Shown in pieces: positions 56,701-64,000 of a stretch of 64,000 bases of DNA. The stretch is from the NCBI RefSeq assembly GCF_030272615.1, contig NC_081406.1:237067922-237131921 (forward strand). Direction: 5' to 3'. Position 1 is the first letter of the stretch. The number at the start of each line of letters is the position of its first letter. The notes below the pieces were generated by a model that searched no databases, had not been told where the DNA came from, and was given only the letters and a program-made list of their open reading frames with translations. The stretch is from Cryptomeria japonica. Taxonomy: Eukaryota; Streptophyta; Pinopsida; Cupressales; Cupressaceae. Position numbers and translations under genes: made by a program.

Positions 56701-57130
56701 CGACTTTGTTGTTCTGGAATTTGTAGTAATGAAGCGATAGTAGCCATGGCATCGGCTACTTTGTTGTTCAACCTTGGTATTTGCTCGAAGGTGATGTGTA
56801 CAAAATATTGTTTGAAGTCATCCATCATTCGCTTGTAGGGTAGTAGCTTGTCATCCTTTGTCTGATAGTCATTATTGATTTGATTGATGACTAGTTGTGA
56901 ATCTCCATAGACCATTAACTCTTTGATTTTCCATTCTACGGCCATTTTTATGCCTATAACCAATGCCTCATATTTAGCCACATTATTTGTGCATGGGAAC
57001 ATAAGCCGATATGATCTTGGTATAGTATGCCCTTCAAGAGTGATGAATAGAATGCCAGCACCTAAACCATGTTGTGTGTAGGATCTATCAAAGTATAGGG
57101 TCCATTGTGTGGTAGAAATAGCAAGAACGT
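56700..57130 (-). pseudogene. G2 second (archaeal-type) RNase H
   Basis: Within the 410-aa frame 56124-57356. Starts WTLYFDRSYTQHGLGAGI (first acidic residue; FDGS in relatives), then NNVAKYEALVIGIKMA (Glu), MVYGDSQLVINQI (Asp) and RLNNKVADAMATIASL (Asp), giving the D-E-D-D set. A second RNase H placed between the normal RNase H and integrase is a hallmark of the Tat lineage. No stop in this domain. Confidence 0.88.
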
Positions 57131-58493
57131 CCCTATCCGAAAATTCAATCTCCATAGTTTGTTTTCCTGGTAGCGATGCTTCAGCTAGTTGATCTGCAAT
57201 TGCTTGTTCTTTGATAGCTCTTCGTTCTGTGTAGTGGATGTCAAATTCACTGAGAATCATGACCCATTTAGCCAATCGGCCTATAAGAGCTTCCTTGCTG
57301 AGTAGATATTTGAGAGGATCAATTTTTGCCACTAGCTTAATTGTGTGTGCTAGCATATAATGTTAGAAATTTTGAGATGCGAAAACTACTATTAGACAAG
57401 CCTTCTCAATGAATGTATAGTTGAGTTCATACCCATTCAATGTCCTGTTGATGTAGTATATGGCTCATGCCTTTCCTTGTTGATCTTCTTGTGCCAATAG
57501 TGCCCCCAGTGATATATCTGTTGTTGAAATGTATAAAATGAGTGACTTTCCTACTATTGGTGGTACTAGAACTGGTGGGTTCATCAGATATTGTTTGATT
57601 TGATAAAAAGATTCTGCACACTTGGCTTCCCATCTGAAAGGTACATTCTTATGTAGCAAATGATTGAGTGGTAGACTTTTATCAGCTAGTTGAGGGATGA
57701 ATCGCCCGATTGATTGGAGTCGTCCTTGTAGAGATCTGAGCTGATTGATATTCTTTGGTGGTGGCATCTCCATAATGGCTTGTATCTTTGTTGGATCCAC
57801 TTCAATACCTTTAGCTGAGACTATGTAGCCTAGTAACTTGCCTGATGTAACCCCGAAGACACACTTCTTAGGGTTGAGCCTGACTTGGAATTTCTCCAAT
57901 CGATCAAAGATCTTTGTTAGGATGTCGAGGTGTTCTGCTCTGGTGAAGGATTTAGCTAGTAAATCATCCACATAGTCTTCCATGAAGGTATGCATCATCT
58001 CATGAAAGATTGTTGACATTGCTTGTTGATAGGTAGCTCCTACATTCTTTAAGCCAAAAGGCATAACATTCCAACAGTACGTTCCCCAAGGACAAGTAAA
58101 CGTTGTTTTATCTTGATCCTCTGGGGTTATTTTTATTTGATTATAGCCTGAAAAACCGTCCATTAGTGAGAGCATTGCATGACCCGTTGTGAGGTCTACA
58201 ATTATGTCGATACTGGGCAGAGGAAAGTCATCCTTTAGACAGGCTTTGCTGACATCTATGAAATTAGTGCAGATTCTGATACTGGCATCTGGTTTTGATA
58301 CTAGTAGTATGTTGGAAATCCATTCCGCATAGTCGATGGGTCGAATGAATCCGACATCTAATAGTTTCTTTAGTTCAGCCTTGACCATGAGTGCCACCTG
58401 TGGATTCATCTTTCGTAGTTTTTGCTTGACTGGCTTAACTTCTGGAGAGATGGACAAGTGATGCATGATCAAGTGTGGATCAATTCCGGGCAT
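57131..58493 (-). pseudogene. G2 pol, reverse transcriptase and RNase H
   Basis: 342-aa open frame 57465-58493: HHLSISPEVKPVKQKLRKMN, KLLDVGFIRPIDYAEWISN, LMDGFSGYNQI, WNVMPFGLKNVGATYQQAM, EDYVDDLLAKS (active YVDD), LLGYIVSAKGIEVDPTKI, and the start of RNase H (LYISTTDISLGALLAQED). The frame is broken just after QQGKA (about 57463), then resumes with LAHTIKLVAKIDPLKYLL to IKEQAIADQLAE. RT catalytic residues are intact. Confidence 0.92.
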
Positions 58494-60250
58494 ATCTGCG
58501 TATGACCAAGCAAAGTTAATTTGCTTTTCTTTAAAAAAGATGAAAAATGCTGATTTTTCCTCCTCTGTTAGAGATTATGCCAGGTGTATGTTTTTGGCTG
58601 CTTCTGTAGTACCAATGTTGATTGATTGAGTGGGCTCAATCAATATGGGTGATCACTCATGAAAATGTTCAGGAAGAGTGTCAAGTCTCCCATCCTTAGG
58701 TGCCTTAAAAAGGTTTTCACCCTTAGATGCGTCCTTTATTTTTACTTTTTTGTGATCGAGAGCTGCCATTGACTGGTTTTCAGCATCAGATCTTTTATTT
58801 GGTTCATTTTTGTGACTGAGAGACTTAGCACTCCCTAGTTTGTAGACATCGTTATTTTGTTCACTGGTAGAGCCTGTTTCCGGGTTAACGGTACATAGGT
58901 AGTGGATAATAGATTCATCGTCTGGGAAAATTGGTATACCATGTATTTTGGGTTCATCGCAGTCAATGAGGTCGGGAAAGACAAGTGGTAAGGAATCGTT
59001 TGGCGGATCAAGTTCTGCTACTGTAAGTGTTAAGACAGAGGTTTCATCGTGATTGGTTTTGGTTTTAAAGAAGTCAAGGATTTCGTCGAGGTCTTTGATG
59101 GTATCATCCTCCATATAGACTTGTTCATAATGTTTATGTTCGCTTTCCTTGGCGTCATAGATATTTTGTGGTCCAAATTCAAGTAGTCCATCTTCTGCGT
59201 TATGCTCTTCTTGAGAAAGGGATATGGAGCTAGTATTGTCAGTGGTATCTCCAGTAGCATTTGAGCAGCTACCCCATTCATATTCATTGGAATCAGTCTC
59301 TAAGTTATTATCCCAGATTTTATCAGTGTTGTAAACACGTATGTTGTATGGTGAAAATAGATCTTTGATGATAGATACCAATTTGATAGTCTTTGTTGAT
59401 TCTGTGTCGAATCCTGCTTCTACCCTTTGTATTTGTTCATATATTGTGCCTTCTTGGGGAGGAATAACGGTATCAGGAAATGATTCTATTTGTTTTTGAG
59501 ATATTGGTGTTTGAATATGAGCTACTGCTATAGATATGGCCTCCTTATGAATGAGGAGCTTTTCCTAATGTTGCTTATGTTCTTGACGTTCACGTGCCTT
59601 GCGGATTGTTTTTGCTAACTCAAATAGTGCTTCCTGCTAGGATTCTTCTTTGTACTTCTTCTTTGTTTTCCAGTGAGGTTTTGGAGTTATGCATGGTATC
59701 TTTCTTAATAGGAAAGTGAGTTTACAGCCCAATCCTGTTTTGTCTCTACTGAGTTGTGAAGGAAGGTCTATTGGTTCAATGACTCCTTCTTTGCATTTTC
59801 CAATAGGTCCTTTACCATCATATCCCATTTGTTGCATGATTAAGTAGCCCTTTCCATAGAGGTGTGTTGGTAGAACTATGTCTAGAGTAGCTGCTCTGTT
59901 ATCTTCTTCCTCATCTTTGTATAACCAGCTAAGAATGTCCTTTTCTTATGATTCATGTGCTAGAGTGCCTAGTTGGATGAAGGTACCATCAAATTTGGTG
60001 ATGGGCTGAGTTACCTGATGTGTTGATGTTGTGGGTAATCCATGAGATCTGGGTGATGTTGGTAAGTTGGCCAAACACATGGGTTCCAAAGAGTATTCTC
60101 CCATACCTTGTTCTCTGATTTGCATTTTCTACTTGAAATCTCCAGGTAATGATTCGAGCTTTGCCTTCTGTAGATCTTATGTTGAGGATTTATGTTTTTC
60201 CCCATTGTGGGGAACCAAACTGTCCTGGGCTGCCCCCATTGCATTACAAT
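58494..60250 (-). pseudogene. G2 linker between protease and RT, with G-patch-like motif
   Basis: 58653-59381 is a 242-aa acidic frame (DSNEYEWGSCSNATGDTTDN, many Asp/Glu/Ser) with no known domain; the segment TVNPETGSTSEQNND is low complexity. 59637-59837 contains MGYDGKGPIGKCKEGVIEPI and DKTGLG, resembling a degenerate G-patch, a motif seen near the protease in this group of gypsy elements. Stops at 59636 and elsewhere. Confidence 0.65.
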
Positions 60251-60657
60251 GTTAAAATGGATTGTAATAAGCAGATATAGACACCTCTTGTTCATTATAG
60301 GGAAATTTGACACACTGGTGATACGTAGAAGGTACTTCTTGCATTTTATGTATCCAGGGTCGACCTAATAAAATATTGTATGTGAGGTCTATGTCTAAGA
60401 CCTGACACATAGTATCATTTTGCACTGGTCCAACTTGAATGGGTAACATCACGGTTCCTTTAGATGATCTTCCTCATCATCATATGCCTTTATGGTAATC
60501 TTTTTACGTAGATCAATAGACTCCTCTGAGAAGCCTAATGCACAAATAAGTTTTAAGGTACATATATTAAGTCCAGCTCCTCCATCTATCAATACTCTTT
60601 TTACTTAGTGTTTATAAACGATGACTTCAATATGGAGGGGAGTGTTATGCGAATGAC
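60251..60657 (-). pseudogene. G2 protease
   Basis: 60500-60610 reads RVLIDGGAGLNICTLK (D-G-G-A in place of the more usual D-S-G-A) followed by LGFSEESIDLRKKITIKAYDD. A frameshift at about 60455 leads to MLPIQVGPVQNDTM..VLDIDLTYNILLGRPWIHKM (60252-60452), the characteristic C-terminal half of Tat-type retropepsins. Confidence 0.8.
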
Positions 60658-62817
60658 TTAAGTATTATCATGCTCTGAGAAGGTGAGATTATCAGGCCCT
60701 GTCATATGAGCGACCATGGCTTGGAATTTGTCAGCATCCAAATCTTGAGATACATTGGTTTCCAACAGTTCTTGTTCCAATATGTCTTTGTGTTTTGGCG
60801 ACCGTTTCAGCAATTCTAGTATAGATATTTGAGCAAGAGTTTTGCATAGTTGGCTAACTAAATCATATTGGATTTTTGGTGTAGTGGTTGTTGTTGTTGT
60901 GTGGCCCTTCAAGACATATTTCTAAGCTCTATTTGTTACATTGATAGATTCATGATTATGCTGGTCTCGGATTGTGATGACGTTTACATGATGGTCTTCA
61001 GCTGATATGTGATTGATGGTGTTATTGTAGATGTGGTTGATACGAGATCCACGTGTATCGTTTGAGGTTGAAGCTCCATCTTTGTTGTAGTTTGGAAGAG
61101 GATTTTTAAAGGCTTTGTGGTCACCATTTGTTTTGAGACCATCCACCGTTAAATAACCTCGATCAATCATGTCCTGAACAATGTTTTTCAATCTCATGCA
61201 ATCGTTCGTTCGATGACCTTTGTTGCGATGAAAATCACAAAAGTGTGAGTCGTTCCACCAAGGTGGTTTGACTTGGGGTTCATAGTTACTGATCGCGGGC
61301 AAAGAGATAATCTTGTTTGCTAGGAGTTCTCTGAATGCTGACTCTAGTGATTGTCCTAGTGGTGTGAAGACACATTTTTGGAAATTGTTGGTGTCATCTC
61401 GCGAATTGTTATTAGGTCCTTGACTTGTGGTTTTGTTTTGAGTATCATTGGTGTTGTTTGTGTTGGGTTGACCTTGATTGGTATTTGGTGCGTATGTATT
61501 AGCGTCTGGGTTAGCACCTTTAGGAATCTTCGTAGCTTGAGGATTTCCTGATAATGCGAGCACTGGTTGTTTAGATTTTGGATCATGTGATTCATTGTTG
61601 CCTTCGTTTTTGTTTTGAGTCCAGAATCTAGATTTGTCTAAGTTGTTGTTGTTTTGGTTATTGTAGTTTGATGAATTTGTTCCTTCTTTGAAGAATTTGA
61701 GTGTTCCCTTTTTGACACATGCCTCTTCTACTTGAATATTGTTTTCAATCAATTTAGCGAAAGACGGTATGCATTGGATTTTGAGCCTGTAACTCATCTC
61801 ACCATTCAAGTTGTCGATGAAAATTTCCATTTTCTCCTTATCAGGAATGTCTCGAGGATATCGTGAAACCATATGTTGCCAACGTTGAAGGAATATCATA
61901 AATGTTTCATTGTTTTTCTGTTTGGTGTTGCAAACGTCTAGCATGGTTATAGCATGTTGAATGTTATAGGAATATTGTGTTATGAATTTGTTGACCAATT
62001 CATCAAATGATCTGACAGGAGGTGTAATTTTGGATAACCATTCCATTGTTTGTCCTCCCAAGCTTCTTGGGAATAACCTCATCAGATAGGTGTCATCATG
62101 TGCAAATTCAAGACTCATGGTATAGAATTCTCTGACATGATCACGGGGATCGCTTTTTCCATTGTACTTGTCAAATTTAGGTTCGTCTGAGTTTGAAGGA
62201 AAAGGGATCATGTGCAATCTTATGTCAAAGGGATAAGGACAAATTTCGTTTAATGAGTACCGTATTGTCGTCCCTTGTTGCATGTCTTGCATTTGTCTTT
62301 GTAACATTTGTATTTGTTGAGTAAGGGCAACCAAAGGTGCATTGTTTTGCCGAGGGAATATTTCTTCCCTTGCATTGATCTTGGGTTGAAATGGTGCATG
62401 GAACGGTATGTTTTTCTTGGGGATGTGTTGCTCAGGGATGTTTTTCCCTGGTGTATGTTGTTCCGGTATGTTTTTTTCAGGAATATCATGTTCAGGATCG
62501 CGTGCTCCCCCTTCTCGCTGTCGTTCTTGATATTCGTAATGTTGAGGTCTCATTCTAAACATGTCTGTGTCAAAGTCTTTAGGGAGTTTGACCCTTTTTC
62601 TTGTGAGCATGAGCAAGTATTTTTCCTTGTCATTTTCCATGAGTCGTTCCACAAGTTTTTGGAATGAAGCACTTTCTTGGTATTCCTGAAGAAGTTCTTC
62701 AGAAATTTCAGTATCCTCTAGATGTGGACCTTCAAAAGGATTTGATAACCTTCGATTCATACTGGATTTTGCTTGTGCCTCGCTTTGTTTGTTTTGTTGA
62801 GAGTGAGTAACGGGCAT
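60658..62817 (-). pseudogene. G2 gag (and gag-pro junction)
   Basis: ATG at 62815-62817 (MPVTHSQQNKQSEAQAKSS) is chosen because it follows the upstream ORF stop by one nucleotide; an open frame extends to 62952 without other support. Retrotrans_gag domain: FDKYNGKSDPRDHVREFY, LFPRSLGGQTMEWLSKI, FDELVNKFITQYS, FMIFLQRWQHMVSRYP. Near residues 130-160 are repeats of IPEKNIPEQH type. Zinc finger-like FCDFHRNKGHRTNDC lies near 61205-61250. A single TAG at about 60922-60924 separates the frame from 60658-60912 (QYDLVSQLCKTLAQISILELL), the usual run-in to protease. It could be a readthrough site or a mutation. Confidence 0.9.
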
Positions 62818-62818
62818 T

Positions 62819-63205
62819 TTAGTAGAAAAGTTTTGTGACGAAGGGGACAAAATCCTCTTTGATATGTTGTTTGGGAGTTGGTGGTTCAAGTTGGGGTGTG
62901 TTGTAAGTGATGCACTCGTCGGGCAAGAATGCCAAATTGATCTTTCCTCCACGGTTTATGATTTGATTAAATGCGGATTTTTGACAATATGCCCTAGTCT
63001 TTAAAGGCTCTTTATCAAATTCGTTGGATTTGTTTTGGATATAAAGTTTGACGTGATGAAGGAATGTTCGATGAGATTTGAAGAGTTGACGATTCATGTA
63101 TAAAAATTTGTTTCTTTTGATAAATTTGGAAAAACTTGGTTGTTGTTTCTTCAACGTGGTGTTACGATAAATATTCTTTCTTCTCAGAATATGGGGATTA
63201 GTCAT
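62819..63205 (-). CDS. 128-aa ORF directly upstream of G2 gag
   Basis: ATG at 63203-63205 (MTNPHILRRKNIYRNTTLKK), strongly basic in its first 60 residues, then NLAFLPDECITYNTPQLEPP. Its TAA (62819-62821) lies one nucleotide before the gag ATG. No domain recognised. Ogre/Tat-type elements often have an extra ORF before gag. It could act through coupled termination-reinitiation or be a nucleic-acid-binding protein; neither is shown. The leader upstream has no competing long ORF. Confidence 0.55.
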   Translation of the reverse strand: MTNPHILRRKNIYRNTTLKKQQPSFSKFIKRNKFLYMNRQLFKSHRTFLHHVKLYIQNKSNEFDKEPLKTRAYCQKSAFNQIINRGGKINLAFLPDECITYNTPQLEPPTPKQHIKEDFVPFVTKLFY

Positions 63206-63655
63206 GCATAAATGATCAATGGTTTCCTTTGAATTGTTTTGGATTCAGTTGATCTTGCTTTGAAAATTCAAGTTTTACTTTATCAAAGTGAAGGTTTAGA
63301 TGCCCCTTCACGACAAAGCGTGTCAAATGATATGGATAAAGTCTCTCAATATGGAAATTTGATTTGACAATCTGAGGTTTTAAACAAGTGTTTTTGAGAT
63401 AAAATTTGCGAGATGATAAAGGACCTATTTGTCACTTGTGATGATATTTCCTGATTTTGATAGGATAGATATATTTTATCGCGCAACCAGTTTTGGATTT
63501 TTACAACTTTTGTTTGACACAAATTTTGCTCAAGAAATAGTTTTTTTTTTTAAGCTTTGTTTTCGATACTCTATTTTTGACAAAAAACGATGCTAATGAA
63601 AAGAGGTTTCCAAAAATGTCTTCTAAGTTTTCAAAATTCTTCACTATTTTGCCTC
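63206..63655 (-). other. G2 untranslated leader
   Basis: AT-rich, no ORF of note; poly-T on the plus strand at 63540-63552. Lies between the TTAGCGCAT array and the upstream ORF. Confidence 0.6.
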
Positions 63656-64000
63656 CTGTTTTTCTAGGTTTGGTCATGCGCTAAAACAGAGACGGGATGC
63701 GCTACAGAAATTTCTTTATGCGCTAAGCAAAAGACCACACACGCTAAGCTGCCCCCCGCCACGTGCTAACTATTTTAGACTACTAAAATTTGTTTTCTGT
63801 TTTGCTCGAAAAGTTATGCGCTAATATGGGTCTGTTATGTGCTAACTTTTAAACTTTACGTGCTATTGTTTGACTCCTACGCACAAGGTTGTTTTCCGGA
63901 TGCGTTGACTGTTTAGTGTTGTTTTGAAATTTTAGTAAAACGCTACTGTTTCAATCAGACGCGCTAACTTGATGTTCTGATGCGCTAACAAATGTACCAC
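63656..64000 (-). repeat. TTAGCGCAT array, minus orientation (leader of gag)
   Basis: Plus strand shows ATGCGCTAA and variants (ATGCGCTAC, CACGCTAAG, CGTGCTAAC, ATGTGCTAAC), about twelve units up to the window edge. In the gag transcript sense these are TTAGCGCAT, the same motif and sense as in the PMD leader. The array continues beyond the window. Confidence 0.85.

Larger units (their letters stand above)
44474..64000 (-). mobile_element. G2: Ty3/gypsy element of the Tat lineage, with antisense PMD gene; 5' LTR outside window
   Basis: Minus strand. Its 3' LTR is at 44474-50361 (split by S2) and the polypurine tract at 50362-50376. A 3' spacer with an antisense PMD gene follows (50640-53875), then integrase, archaeal-type RNase H, RT/RNase H, a protease region, gag, a short upstream ORF, and a leader with TTAGCGCAT repeats running off the window. 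A second RNase H after the RT/RNase H marks the Tat/Ogre group. Inserted in A3 with predicted TSD GCAGT (44469-44473). Several stops in pol. Confidence 0.9.

Overview
The window is transposon-derived DNA from a seed plant nucleus. It is AT-rich and contains plant-type Ty1/copia and Ty3/gypsy LTR retrotransposons, part of a plant Helitron, solo LTRs and long (TA)n tracts. The density of old, nested, stop-ridden elements suggests a large genome (a conifer is plausible), but nothing here fixes the species. I found no intact single-copy host gene, tRNA, rRNA or CRISPR array.

The layout is a set of nested insertions, several dated by 5-bp target-site duplications (TSDs). Left nest, all minus strand: copia element C1 (1-5104, cut by the window edge) lies in non-autonomous LTR element A1 (5105-9981). 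A1 lies in the 3' LTR of chromovirus-type gypsy G1 (9982-23989). G1 is also split by a second A element, A2 (12345-18946, TSD CTCTA), and by solo LTR S1 (19098-20294, TSD GATCA). G1 itself sits in B (23990-29105), a degraded distant relative of the A family. Right nest: a plus-strand Helitron-like region (about 29.4-39.6 kb, with an RPA1-like pseudogene and a Rep/helicase pseudogene) is interrupted by a third A element, A3 (39559-44473, plus strand). A3 is interrupted by a Tat-lineage gypsy, G2 (44474 to beyond 64000, minus strand). The 3' LTR of G2 carries a 4.1-kb solo LTR, S2 (44836-48945, TSD CCTAG).

Three things stand out. (1) The A family (A1, A2, A3, with B as a distant cousin) has LTRs, an initiator-Met-type primer site and a polypurine tract but no protease, integrase, RT or RNase H. 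It keeps a coiled-coil plus CCHC gag-like ORF1 and a long ORF2 that I do not recognise. Its LTR ends resemble those of autonomous copia C1, so mobilisation in trans is a reasonable guess. (2) The LTR end next to the primer site carries a hairpin whose stem changes by compensatory substitutions among C1, A1-A3 and S1. (3) Gypsy G2 contains an antisense plant-mobile-domain (PMD) gene with its own TATA box and a probable intron. The leaders of both the sense gag and the antisense PMD gene carry arrays of one degenerate motif, TTAGCGCAT, each in the sense orientation of its own transcript.

Almost all coding regions are pseudogenes broken by in-frame stops or frameshifts. Domain calls come from reading motifs by eye; no database search was run.
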